Translations under genes and position numbers: made by a program
Assembly: GCF_018069865.1 (NCBI RefSeq)
Contig: NZ_JAGQDG010000001.1
Location: 496,001 to 560,000 of the forward strand
Length of the DNA stretch: 64,000 bases
Direction: 5' to 3'
Source: Ideonella paludis
GTDB taxonomy: Bacteria > Pseudomonadota > Gammaproteobacteria > Burkholderiales > Burkholderiaceae_C
Part shown: positions 17,501 to 25,324 of the stretch, in pieces
Layout: the number at the start of each line of letters is the position of its first letter
Numbering within the stretch: the first letter of the stretch is position 1
The notes under the pieces: generated by a model
The model's input: only the letters and a program-made list of their open reading frames with translations
Told to the model about the DNA's origin: nothing
The model's database searches: none

Positions 17501-18064
17501 CACCAGGGGCAACACCACCAGCGCGCAGAGCAAATAGCCCCAGGCGGGTGGGATGTCCAGCGCCAGCTCCAGCGCATAGGCCATCACCGCCGCTTCCAGT
17601 GCAAAGAAGATGAAGGTGAAGCTGGCGTAGATCAGCGAGGTGAGCGTGGAGCCCAAGTAACCAAAGCCCGCGCCGCGCGTCAGCAAGTCCATGTCCAGGC
17701 CGTGGCGCGCCGCCATCACGCTGATGGGCCAGCCCGCCAAGGCCACCACCAAGCCGGTGGCCAAGATGGCCGCAAAGGCATTCACAAAGCCGTGCTGCAA
17801 AAGCAAGGTGGCCCCGATCAGCTCCAGCACCAAAAAGGACGAGGCGCCGCCAAAGGCGGTGTGGGCCACGCGGCTGGCACTCCAGCGCCTGAAGGAGCGC
17901 GGGGTGAAGCGCAGCGCGTAGTCCTCCAGCGACTCCTCGGTGACCCAGCGGTTGTAGTCACGGCGCAGCGTCACCACCCGCTGGTGCGGGGTGTGGGGGG
18001 CGGGGGCGGACTCGGGCTTCACGCACAGCGCTGTATGCAGGATGCGCGCCACCCTGGCACTCAT
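14525..18064 (-). CDS. NCS1-transporter/hybrid sensor histidine kinase fusion
   Basis: This 1179-residue protein has four parts. About 45-500 is a 12-helix NCS1-type cytosine/purine/allantoin permease domain (FTPRSFRRWSASRVAHTAFGG, MDLLTRGAGFGYLGS). About 519-562 is a cysteine cluster (CVVC, CPAYGGHICSLCC, then CHDRC) that looks like a metal-binding knuckle. About 650-920 holds a short coiled coil, HisKA with ISHELRTPLNSILGY (His near 707) and a HATPase with NLLGNAVKF and DSGPGMG. About 953-1070 is a receiver with Asp in VFMDLAMPGIDGW. The last 100 residues are unassigned. It probably senses an NCS1 substrate and signals to the overlapping response regulator. Only 17 bp separate its ATG from the divergent ureA ATG, so the real start may be downstream. 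Confidence 0.93.
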   Translation of the reverse strand: MSARVARILHTALCVKPESAPAPHTPHQRVVTLRRDYNRWVTEESLEDYALRFTPRSFRRWSASRVAHTAFGGASSFLVLELIGATLLLQHGFVNAFAAILATGLVVALAGWPISVMAARHGLDMDLLTRGAGFGYLGSTLTSLIYASFTFIFFALEAAVMAYALELALDIPPAWGYLLCALVVLPLVLHGISAMSRLQVWTQPLWLLLLLTPYAVVLWQDPDLVQRLVQTPAANGAWGFDALAFGAAWTVGMALITQMGEQADTLRFMPAPEPGRAGRWWWAVALGGPGWVVPGVLKMLGGALLATLVLGHSIPAERAVDPNQMYLAAWEQVFSKPQWAVAVTALFVVISQLKINVVNAYAGSLAWSNFFARLTHSHPGRVVWVVFNTGIALLLMELEVFSVMSQVLGLYANVAIAWFMTVVADLVVNKPLGLSPKGLEFRRAYLPDINPVGVGAFGLASALSVLAHLGVFGAYPQAFSGALAGAIALLATPLLGWLWRRHPALARQPEAVAAGQRWRCVVCERHYEAEDMATCPAYGGHICSLCCTLDARCHDRCKPPEARLSHWGWRLVQAAWPQRGLPAPTSVLGRYLLSLMWLLPATAAVLALLYQLELRVLGDAATALGPALRHAMLILAALLSLGLGVAAWWWVLAQHSRRTAEAESERQTEALMREIDAHRQTDLQLQRAREQADQANQAKTRYITTISHELRTPLNSILGYAQLLEDDPALPAHRRQAVSVIRRGGDHLLSLIEGTLDIARIEAGKLQLQVAPFRFADGVAELASMMQLQAQAKGIRFECDAPGLPDVVRGDERRLRQILLNLLGNAVKFTDAGRVVFRVRYAREMARIEIEDSGPGMGEAELARVFEPFVRGSAAGAVAAGGTGLGLTISKMLTDLMGGEMSARSQPGVGSVFSLKLFLPEVRAELAAPPALASAATAAFARQARRATTPEGRAPCILVVDNEAADRQLLRDCLAPLGFQIEQAASGEAALAALAQFSPDAVFMDLAMPGIDGWETIRRLREQGLSEAPLAIISANAFDKGLDHAVPFDSADFLVKPVRLSELLAWLERRLALVWQDAPEATSTGTAAVGSELVEGPAPAATLPADADLRPLQHALSRGHVRGVQRALADLATQHPASSALWQPWRSLADRYALDALSKAVNAALHPGRPDRLPDESPP
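14777..14802. repeat. Dispersed repeat inserted in frame in the kinase gene
   Basis: CCCTTCGACAAGCTCAG followed by AACGG repeats the element seen at 11541-11566. Here it lies inside the kinase coding region and translates on the minus strand as SELVEGPAP. It sits in the poorly conserved linker after the receiver domain. Confidence 0.7.
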
Positions 18065-18081
18065 CCTGCTAAGTAGGGTGC

Positions 18082-18384
18082 ATGGACCTCACCCCGCGCG
18101 AAAAAGACAAGCTCTTGATCTTCACCGCCGCCTTGCTGGCCGAGCGGCGCTTGGCCCGTGGCTTGAAGCTCAACCACCCGGAAGCGGTGGCGCTGATCTC
18201 GGCCTTCATCATGGAAGGCGCACGGGATGGCCGCAGCGTGGCCGAGATGATGAGCCTGGGCAAAACCGTGCTGCGCCGAGACCAGGTGATGGACGGCATC
18301 CCGGAGCTGATCCCGGAGATCCAAATCGAGGCCACCTTCCCCGATGGCACCAAATTGGTGACCGTGCACCAACCCATTGCATAA
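18082..18384 (+). CDS. ureA: Urease subunit gamma
   Basis: UreA is the 100-residue gamma subunit of the (UreABC)3 urease, which hydrolyses urea to ammonia and carbamate. The start [19 protein letters not shown] and the end [20 protein letters not shown] are diagnostic. A weak SD-like AGTAGGG precedes the ATG. It is the first gene of the main urease operon. The divergent kinase gene starts only 17 bp away, so the promoter must overlap one of the two coding regions. Confidence 0.98.
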   Translation: MDLTPREKDKLLIFTAALLAERRLARGLKLNHPEAVALISAFIMEGARDGRSVAEMMSLGKTVLRRDQVMDGIPELIPEIQIEATFPDGTKLVTVHQPIA

Positions 18385-18421
18385 CGCCCTCGCGTTGCGC
18401 ATCACTCTTCAAGGAAGCCCC

Positions 18422-18586
18422 ATGTTGATTCGTTGCTTGACCCTGCTGGCACTGCTGTCCCCTTTGCTGGGCTTGGCCCATGAAGGGCATGGGCAGGGGC
18501 ACAGCAGCCACTGGCACGCCACCGATGTGGCCCTGTTTGTGGGCGTGATCTTGGCGGTGGTGGTGTGGCTGCGCGCCCGAAAGTAA
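18422..18586 (+). CDS. Small His-rich membrane protein between ureA and ureB
   Basis: A 54-codon gene follows a good SD (AAGGAAG). It encodes a signal peptide ending at GLA, a His-rich stretch (HEGHGQGHSSHWH) and a C-terminal membrane helix (VALFVGVILAVVVWLR). No enzyme domain is visible. Its place inside the urease operon and its histidines suggest metal, perhaps nickel, binding at the membrane. This is inference; I do not recognise a named family. Confidence 0.7.
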   Translation: MLIRCLTLLALLSPLLGLAHEGHGQGHSSHWHATDVALFVGVILAVVVWLRARK

Positions 18587-18608
18587 GTAAGAAAGGAAGG
18601 AAGGCCCC

Positions 18609-18923
18609 ATGAGCATCATTCCTGGAGAGCTGTTGGTGGATGCGGGTGAGCACGAACTCAACCCCGGGCGGCCACGCCTGACCTTGGTGGTGCGCAATGC
18701 GGGCGATAGGCCCATTCAAGTGGGCTCGCACTACCACTTTGCCGAAACCAACCCGGCTCTGCAGTTCGACCGCGAGGCCGCCTATGGCATGCGGCTGGAC
18801 ATTGCCAGCGGCACCGCTGTGCGCTTTGAGCCGGGGCAGCAGCGCACCGTCACCTTGGTGCCCTACGGGGGCGAGCGCCAGGTCTGGGGCTTCAGGGCCG
18901 ATGTGCAAGGAGCGTTGAAGTGA
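18609..18923 (+). CDS. ureB: Urease subunit beta
   Basis: UreB is the beta subunit of urease (104 residues). It starts MSIIPGELL and carries the conserved [20 protein letters not shown] and the C-terminal VWGFRA. It follows an SD-like GGAAGGAAGG. Its stop overlaps the ureC GTG start, so the two are translationally coupled. Confidence 0.98.
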   Translation: MSIIPGELLVDAGEHELNPGRPRLTLVVRNAGDRPIQVGSHYHFAETNPALQFDREAAYGMRLDIASGTAVRFEPGQQRTVTLVPYGGERQVWGFRADVQGALK

Positions 18924-20644
18924 GCATCGACCGCCGCGCCTATGCCGAGATGCTGGGCCCCACGGTGGGTGACCGCGTGCGCTTGGCCGACACCAACTTG
19001 ATCGTCGAGGTCGAGGCGGACTACACCTTGCGCGCCGGCGGCTATGGCGAAGAGGTCAAGTTTGGCGGGGGCAAAACCGTGCGAGACGGCATGGGCCAAG
19101 GCCAACGGCCGAATGGCCTCGGCCCGCAAGATGCGGTGGACTGCGTGATCACCAATGCGCTGATCATCGACCACTGGGGCATCGTCAAGGCCGACATCGG
19201 CTTGCGCGGCCAGCGCATTGCCGCCATTGGCAAAGCCGGCAACCCCGATGTGCAGCCGGGTGTGGACATCGTGATCGGGCCGGGCACAGAGATCATTGCC
19301 GCCGAAGGCTTGATTGTCACTGCCGGCGCCATCGACACTCATATTCACTTTATCTGCCCACAGCAAGTGGACGAAGCCCTGGCCAGCGGCGTGACCACCA
19401 TGCTGGGCGGCGGCACGGGCCCGGCCACTGGCACCTTTGCCACCACCTGCACGCCCGGGCCGGCCAATATCGCCCGCATGCTGCAAGCGGCCGAAGGCCT
19501 GCCCATGAACCTGGGCTTTTTCGGCAAGGGCAATGCCAGCCGCCCCGAAGCGCTGCGCCAGCAGGTCGAGGCCGGGGCCATTGGCTTGAAGCTGCACGAG
19601 GACTGGGGCACCACCCCTGCAGCGATTGACTGCTGCCTGGGCGTGGCCGAAGAGACGGATGTGCAGGTCGCCATCCACAGCGACACGCTGAACGAATCCG
19701 GCTTTGTGGAAGACACCATTGCGGCCTTCAAAGACCGCACCATCCACACCTTTCACACCGAGGGCGCGGGCGGCGGCCATGCGCCAGACATCTTGCGCGT
19801 GGTGGGGCAGGCCAATGTGCTGCCCTCGTCCACCAACCCCACGCGGCCTTTCACCATCAACACGCTGGACGAACACCTTGACATGCTGATGGTGTGCCAC
19901 CACCTGGACGCCAGCATTGCCGAAGACCTGGCTTTTGCGGAGAGCCGCATCCGACGCGAGACCATTGCCGCCGAGGACATCCTGCATGACCTGGGCGCCA
20001 TCAGCATGTTCTCCTCCGACAGCCAGGCCATGGGCCGGGTCGGCGAGATGGTGCTGCGCTGCTGGCAGACGGCCCACAAGATGAAAGCCCAGCGCGGCGC
20101 GCTGCCCGGCGACACCGCGCGCCATGACAACGCCCGCGTCAAGCGCTACTGGGCCAAGCTCGCCATCAACCCGGCCATCACCCACGGCATCAGCCACGAG
20201 GTGGGCAGCATTGCGGTGGGCAAGTGGGCTGACTTGGTGTTTTGGAAGCCCGCGTTCTTTGGCGTGAAGCCGGCCTTGGTGATGAAAGGCGGCTTCATCG
20301 CCCTGGCCGCCATGGGCGACCCGAATGCCTCCATCCCCACCCCGCAGCCCGTGCACTACCGGCCCATGTTTGGCGCCTTGGGCGGCGCCTTGGCCCAGGG
20401 CTCACTGACCTTCTTGAGCCAGCATGCGGTGCACGAGGGCTTGGCCCAGCGTCTGGGCCTGCACAAGCCCATCAGCGCCGCGAAAGGCTGCCGCCGCGTG
20501 CGCAAGACCGACATGGTGCACAACAGCTATCTGCCCGAGATGTCCGTGGATGCTCAAACCTATGCCGTGCATGCCGACGGCCAACTGCTGAGCTGCGAGC
20601 CCGCCACCGAGCTGCCCATGGCGCAGCGCTATTTCTTGTTTTGA
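18920..20644 (+). CDS. ureC: Urease subunit alpha (catalytic)
   Basis: UreC holds the di-nickel active site. All ligands are visible: His141 and His143 (DTHIHFICP), the carbamylated Lys224 ([11 protein letters not shown]), His253 ([10 protein letters not shown]), His279 ([10 protein letters not shown]), the flap Cys326-His327 (MVCHHLD) and Asp367 ([10 protein letters not shown]). Length is 574 residues, normal at about 570. The start is a GTG overlapping the ureB stop. The gene is followed 1 bp later by the end of an opposite-strand Doc toxin gene, so the operon is interrupted before ureEF. Confidence 0.99.
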   Translation: MSIDRRAYAEMLGPTVGDRVRLADTNLIVEVEADYTLRAGGYGEEVKFGGGKTVRDGMGQGQRPNGLGPQDAVDCVITNALIIDHWGIVKADIGLRGQRIAAIGKAGNPDVQPGVDIVIGPGTEIIAAEGLIVTAGAIDTHIHFICPQQVDEALASGVTTMLGGGTGPATGTFATTCTPGPANIARMLQAAEGLPMNLGFFGKGNASRPEALRQQVEAGAIGLKLHEDWGTTPAAIDCCLGVAEETDVQVAIHSDTLNESGFVEDTIAAFKDRTIHTFHTEGAGGGHAPDILRVVGQANVLPSSTNPTRPFTINTLDEHLDMLMVCHHLDASIAEDLAFAESRIRRETIAAEDILHDLGAISMFSSDSQAMGRVGEMVLRCWQTAHKMKAQRGALPGDTARHDNARVKRYWAKLAINPAITHGISHEVGSIAVGKWADLVFWKPAFFGVKPALVMKGGFIALAAMGDPNASIPTPQPVHYRPMFGALGGALAQGSLTFLSQHAVHEGLAQRLGLHKPISAAKGCRRVRKTDMVHNSYLPEMSVDAQTYAVHADGQLLSCEPATELPMAQRYFLF

Positions 20645-20645
20645 G

Positions 20646-21029
20646 TCAGCGAGGTTGGATGTGCTGCCGCAACCAATGGGCCAAAGCCTCTTCGCTCATG
20701 TCGCCTGCAGCGACGGCGAATATGGTCAGCGTCGCTTCAGCCTGAGACACCACCAGTCGATGCCCATTGATCGCCAAACAAAGGCCTATGGCCAAAAACG
20801 CAGCTCTCTTGTTGCCATCCACAAAGGCATGGTTCTTCGCCAGAGCAACGCCATAGCAAGCAGTCAAATCGGCCAAGTCGGGCTCTGCGTCATGCGCCAA
20901 CTGCTTCGGACGAGCCAAGGCTGATGACAGCAATCCTTGGTCTCGCAAACCTGGCGCACCGCCATGCTCTGCCAAGCTTTCATCATGCAGCAGACACAGC
21001 ACACGCTCGTCGACAAAACGCCAAGCCAT
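20646..21029 (-). CDS. Doc-family toxin (Fic fold)
   Basis: The Fic motif HAFVDGNKR (residues 67-75) is of the Doc type, which phosphorylates EF-Tu in the P1 phage system. The length (127 residues) is right and the motif is intact, so the toxin may be active. It follows a small AbrB-type antitoxin after 2 bp, forming an operon on the strand opposite the urease genes. The pair lies between ureC and the GNAT-ureEF-ureG genes, which suggests a later insertion. Confidence 0.92.
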   Translation of the reverse strand: MAWRFVDERVLCLLHDESLAEHGGAPGLRDQGLLSSALARPKQLAHDAEPDLADLTACYGVALAKNHAFVDGNKRAAFLAIGLCLAINGHRLVVSQAEATLTIFAVAAGDMSEEALAHWLRQHIQPR

Positions 21030-21031
21030 GC

Positions 21032-21256
21032 TTACTTGGCGAGTTGGTGGAAGGTGTCGCGAAACTCACGCATGAACTCGCGCCCGGCTTTCACTTGCTC
21101 ATCCAACTCGGGATCGTAGGGTGTCAAGGTCACACCGTTAGCTGCATCCGTCATGTAAAGCAAATCCCCCTTCTCCAACTTCAAGCGCGCCAAGACCTCC
21201 TTGGGCAAGATCACGCCCATGGAATTGCCAATTTGGGTCACTTTGAGTGCGGTCAT
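21032..21256 (-). CDS. AbrB/MazE-type antitoxin
   Basis: The 74-residue protein from the ATG at 21256 begins MTALKVTQIGNSMGVILPKEVL, a SpoVT-AbrB swapped-hairpin DNA-binding domain. It has an acidic C-terminal tail that would cover the Doc toxin. I reject the longer frame starting at 21316 because it adds an unconserved N-terminus. The AT-rich sequence just upstream, with GTTATAAC at 21273-21280, is a candidate promoter/operator. Confidence 0.88.
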   Translation of the reverse strand: MTALKVTQIGNSMGVILPKEVLARLKLEKGDLLYMTDAANGVTLTPYDPELDEQVKAGREFMREFRDTFHQLAK

Positions 21257-21309
21257 GGGAGGCACCAGTTGAGTTATAACAGTAGTAATACTAAACGGAG
21301 ACACCGTCC
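21257..21309. promoter_or_regulatory. Divergent AT-rich promoter region, antitoxin/GNAT
   Basis: The 53 bp between the divergent antitoxin and GNAT starts are the most AT-rich stretch nearby. They contain the palindrome GTTATAAC and TAGTAATACTA. On the minus strand TATAAC can serve as a -10. This is the likely site of AbrB autoregulation; no exact operator can be fixed. Confidence 0.35.
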
Positions 21310-21819
21310 ATGACAAGCCCAGACGCTACGCACCCGCAGCAGCCCGTTTTCACCATCCGCCTCGACGACCTGAGTGATTCGCGCATTGCGGCGTTTCTGA
21401 ACGAGCATCTGGCGGATATGCGGGCCACCTCGCCGCCGGAGAGCGTGCATGCGCTGGACCTGGATCGGCTGCGGCAGCCGGACATCCGCTTTTTCAGCTT
21501 GTGGCTGGGTGAGGGCAGCTCGGGCGAGCAACTGGTGGGCACGGGGGCGATCAAGCGCTTGAGCGCCGAGCATGGCGAGCTGAAGTCCATGCGCACGCGG
21601 GCCAGCGTGCGGCGCCAGGGCTTGGGCCGCCGCTTGTTGCAGCACTTGCTGACTGAGGCGCGCAGCATGGGCCTGAAGCGCTTGAGCCTGGAGACCGGCA
21701 CTGAGCCCTATTTCGCCCCCGCGCAAGCCTTGTATGAGGCGCATGGCTTTGTGGACTGCCCGCCCTTTGCCGACTACCGGCTGGACCCGCACAGCCGCTA
21801 CATGACCTTGGCCCTGTGA
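21310..21819 (+). CDS. GNAT-family N-acetyltransferase
   Basis: The acetyl-CoA binding motif A is clear: MRTRASVRRQGLGRRLLQHLL (about 97-117). The later ALYEAHGFVDCPPF is the usual GNAT motif B region. The substrate is unknown. At 169 residues it is a compact single domain. The stop shares a base with the ureE-ureF start, so it is part of the urease transcription unit downstream of the toxin-antitoxin insertion and may supply its own promoter. Confidence 0.9.
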   Translation: MTSPDATHPQQPVFTIRLDDLSDSRIAAFLNEHLADMRATSPPESVHALDLDRLRQPDIRFFSLWLGEGSSGEQLVGTGAIKRLSAEHGELKSMRTRASVRRQGLGRRLLQHLLTEARSMGLKRLSLETGTEPYFAPAQALYEAHGFVDCPPFADYRLDPHSRYMTLAL

Positions 21820-23105
21820 TGCTGCGCCTCTCCAAACGCATTCCCCAAGGCCAGGGCTTGGCCGCTGCGCTGCTGCGCCGCGCCCCCTCGCTGGCCCTGG
21901 ACTGGGCCACGCGCCAGAAGAGCCGCTTTGATGCTCGGCTCAGTAACGACGAGCATGTGGGCGTGTTCCTGCCGCGCGGCCATGTGCTGCGGGGCGGCGA
22001 TGTGCTGGTGGCCGAGGACGGGCGCCTGGTGCGCGTGGTGGCGGCCGATGAAGCCGTCACGGTGGTCAGTGCACCAGCCATGCTGAACCCCGCCGAGGCT
22101 GCCCATGCCCTGATGCGCGGCGCCTATCACTTGGGCAACCGGCATGTGATGCTCTCGTTGCAAAGCGGCCGCCTGGTGATGGAGCCCGACCCAGTGCTGG
22201 GCGAGATGCTGAAGGGCTTGGGGCTGGAGGTGCGCGAAGCCCGCGAGCCCTTTGAGCCCGAAGGCGGCGCTTATGGCGACCACCGCAGCGGACACGAGCA
22301 TGGGCATGGACACGGCCATCACCACCACGGCGGCGACCACACCCACCACCACGCCTCAGGGGCCATGCCAACGCCGCCCCCCACACCCATGACCGACCCC
22401 ACGCGCATGATGCGCCTGATGTGGCTGGCCAGCCCGACCTTGCCGGTGGGCGGCTACAGCTATTCTGAGGGACTGGAGCCCGCACTGGCGGCCAGCCACC
22501 ACACCGGCGTGCGTGACGAAGCCAGCGTGCAAGCCTGGCTGCTGAACCAGTTGCAGCTGAGCTGGGCGCGCTCAGAAGCCCCCCTGATGCTGGCCGCGCT
22601 GGCCGCCTGGCGCAGCGGTGACTGGGGGCAGCTCAAAACCCTGAACGACTGGTGCTTGCACACCCGCGAGTCCGCCGAGCTGCGCCGCCAAAGCGAGCAG
22701 ATGGGCCGCTCGCTGGCGGCCTGGCTGGCCCAGGCCCAGGCCGATGGCATCTGGCCAAACTGGCCCGTCGCCTTGGAGCACACCCCCACCCAAGCGCTGG
22801 CCCCGGCCCCCACCTGGCCGGTGATGTTTGCAGCCGCCTGTGCCTGCGCCCAGGCCAGCCCGCAAGACGCCGTGATGGCCTTTGGATTTGGCTGGGCCGA
22901 GGCGCAGGCGCAGGCCGCGATCAAAGCCACGCCGCTGGGCCAAACCGCAGGCCAGCGCGTGTTGGCTGCACTGGTGGCTGCCTTGCCTGAAGCGGCCCAA
23001 GCGGCGCTGCAAGTGAAGGACGCGCAGCGCCAATGTTTTTCACCGCTGCTGGCCATCCTCTCGGCCCAGCACGAAACCCAATACACCCGCATCTTCCGCT
23101 CTTGA
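21819..23105 (+). CDS. ureEF: Fused urease accessory protein UreE-UreF
   Basis: Residues 1 to about 155 are UreE, the nickel chaperone (FLPRGHVLRGGDVL, PAEAAHALMRGAYHLGNRH, LGEMLKGLGLEV). A very His-rich tail follows (HEHGHGHGHHHHGG, HTHHH, about 160-180). After a Pro-rich linker, about 200-428 is UreF (LMWLASPTLPVGGYSYSEGLE), which acts in the UreDFG activation complex. No stop lies between the halves, so this is a true fusion. A GTG at 21816 is an alternative start one codon earlier. ureG follows after 12 bp. Confidence 0.95.
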   Translation: MLRLSKRIPQGQGLAAALLRRAPSLALDWATRQKSRFDARLSNDEHVGVFLPRGHVLRGGDVLVAEDGRLVRVVAADEAVTVVSAPAMLNPAEAAHALMRGAYHLGNRHVMLSLQSGRLVMEPDPVLGEMLKGLGLEVREAREPFEPEGGAYGDHRSGHEHGHGHGHHHHGGDHTHHHASGAMPTPPPTPMTDPTRMMRLMWLASPTLPVGGYSYSEGLEPALAASHHTGVRDEASVQAWLLNQLQLSWARSEAPLMLAALAAWRSGDWGQLKTLNDWCLHTRESAELRRQSEQMGRSLAAWLAQAQADGIWPNWPVALEHTPTQALAPAPTWPVMFAAACACAQASPQDAVMAFGFGWAEAQAQAAIKATPLGQTAGQRVLAALVAALPEAAQAALQVKDAQRQCFSPLLAILSAQHETQYTRIFRS

Positions 23106-23117
23106 GCGCCCCACACC

Positions 23118-23765
<648 letters not shown>

Positions 23766-23780
23766 TGAGCAAGGCGCTGA

Positions 23781-24431
23781 TCAGCGCGGGCCCTTGCGCA
23801 CCTGGGCGATGAGGTAGTCGGCCACGCCCAAGGCGCGCTCATGGCTGTTGCCAGCCAGCACGCTGGAGGTGTAGAAGCGGCCATGCACGCCGATGGCGGG
23901 CACGCCGTCAATGCGGTAGCCCTCGCTGAGCTGCTTGGCTTGCTTGGCCTTAGCCACCACCCCGAAGGACTTCATCGTGGCCACCACTTTGGCGCCATCT
24001 TGGCCCGCGGCGGTGAAGAAGGCGGCAATCTCCTCTTCTTTGCGCATGGGCTTGCGGTCGATCTGCATGGCATTGAAGAAGCGGCGGTGCATGGCCTCTA
24101 AGATGCCCAGCGCCTCCATCGCGTAGAAGACGCGCTGGTGGAACTCATGCTGGGGCGTGAAGCCGGCCGGCACGCGGCGGAAGGCCACATCGGCCGGCAG
24201 CTTTTTATGCCAAGGCTCAATGAAGGGCTCCAGCGCAAAGCAGTGCGGGCAGCCGTACCAGAAGAACTCGACCACTTCGATCTTGCCCGAAGCCGCCACC
24301 GGCACGGGCTGGGCCAGCTTGACGTAGTTGGTGCCCTCCACCGGGGTGCCTTGGGCCTGGGCCACAGGGCTGGACAGCAGGGCCACCGAGGCTAGGCTGG
24401 TGGAGGTCAAACAAAACTCACGGCGTTTCAT
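23781..24431 (-). CDS. dsbA: Thiol:disulfide interchange protein DsbA
   Basis: DsbA introduces disulfide bonds into exported proteins. It has a signal peptide (residues 1-27, ending AQA), the active site CPHC at 61-64 (FFWYGCPHCFALEPF) and the cis-Pro loop IDGVPAIGVHG near 180. At 216 residues it is normal. It is third in argS-SPOR-dsbA, a common Burkholderiales arrangement. The SDR gene often found next is instead at 59905-60708. Confidence 0.94.
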   Translation of the reverse strand: MKRREFCLTSTSLASVALLSSPVAQAQGTPVEGTNYVKLAQPVPVAASGKIEVVEFFWYGCPHCFALEPFIEPWHKKLPADVAFRRVPAGFTPQHEFHQRVFYAMEALGILEAMHRRFFNAMQIDRKPMRKEEEIAAFFTAAGQDGAKVVATMKSFGVVAKAKQAKQLSEGYRIDGVPAIGVHGRFYTSSVLAGNSHERALGVADYLIAQVRKGPR

Positions 24432-24505
24432 CGGGGCATCCTCTCAAGGTGATTGTTCTCAGGTAGAGCGCGGGGCCACGCAAAAGTTCAACGCCAAGCC
24501 TGCGA

Positions 24506-25297
24506 TCAGGGTTTGACGGGCTTTTCAATGCGCACCAACGCAGCTTCGGCGCCCACGGCCTTGAGCTTTTCTTGCACGGTCGCGGCGTCTTCGCGACTGT
24601 CCAACGGCCCAACCCGAACTCGGTGGACAACGCGGCCGTTTTGTTCACGCTCGGTCACCTTGGCGGTCACCCCCGCCATGGCCAGCTTGGCACGCTGCTG
24701 TTCGGCGTCGTCGGCGCTGGAGAAAGCCCCGGCCTGCACAAAGTAGATGAAGCCACCTTCGGCCTTGGGCGCCGAGGCCACAACCGCCGGCTTCTCGCCC
24801 GGCAGGCCTTGGCCGGCCAACAAGGCGGCAGGATCGCGCTCGGGCTTGGCCGGGGCCGATGCCGCCGCAGGGCGGGAGGCGGCCTTGGCCGGGCTGGCAG
24901 CGGCTGCCGGGGCGTCAGCCGTTTGGGCTGGCGGCGGGGCCTTGACGGTGGTCAGTGGCGCTGCAGGCGCAGAGGCGCCAGACGCTGCCGAGGCCGGGTC
25001 ACGCAGGCCCGCAGGGCGCTGCACGGGCTTGCCGCCCAGGCCAGCATTCGGGTCCCAGTTCTTCAGGCGCTCGGCTTCCTCTTGCTGCTGCTCGGCCGTG
25101 CGATGCGGCACTTTGTCGACAAAGGGCACGGGCACTTTGGCAATGTAGAGCGCCACCGCCAGGGCGATGGCCAAGCCCGCCAGCAGGCCCACGATGGCCC
25201 CCAGAAAGAAGCCGCCGCCTTGAGCACGCGGCCCCCAGGCGGGCGCAGTCGCGACAGCAGTGCGGCGTGAGAACGTAGGCGTCTGGGAGATGTGCAT
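24506..25297 (-). CDS. SPOR-domain membrane protein (FtsN-like)
   Basis: The start is the ATG at 25297 (MHISQTPTFSRR). A cytoplasmic N-terminus is followed by one membrane helix (GAIVGLLAGLAIALAVALYIA, about 32-52). A long Ala/Pro-rich periplasmic linker comes next, and a C-terminal SPOR domain (about 185-263, FIYFVQAGAFSSADDAEQQ) binds glycan strands lacking stem peptides at the septum. It lies between argS and dsbA on the same strand. A role in cell division is likely, but equivalence to FtsN is not shown. Confidence 0.9.
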   Translation of the reverse strand: MHISQTPTFSRRTAVATAPAWGPRAQGGGFFLGAIVGLLAGLAIALAVALYIAKVPVPFVDKVPHRTAEQQQEEAERLKNWDPNAGLGGKPVQRPAGLRDPASAASGASAPAAPLTTVKAPPPAQTADAPAAAASPAKAASRPAAASAPAKPERDPAALLAGQGLPGEKPAVVASAPKAEGGFIYFVQAGAFSSADDAEQQRAKLAMAGVTAKVTEREQNGRVVHRVRVGPLDSREDAATVQEKLKAVGAEAALVRIEKPVKP

Positions 25298-25324
25298 GGT
25301 GCCGACTCGTGTTGCAAGCAAAGC

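Noticed and set aside
18055-18070. TGGCACTCATCCTGCT as a sigma-54 promoter for ureA
   Set aside because: GG-N10-GC is present, but transcription would start at about 18081, next to the ATG at 18082, leaving out the SD-like sequence. Two bases of the extended consensus are off.
16367-18076. Plus-strand frame of 569 codons opposite the kinase
   Set aside because: It is an antisense shadow rich in His and Gln with no recognisable domain.
23774-23787. Palindrome GCGCTGATCAGCGC as a terminator for ureG and dsbA
   Set aside because: It is a perfect palindrome but has no loop and no T-run, and it overlaps the dsbA stop codon.
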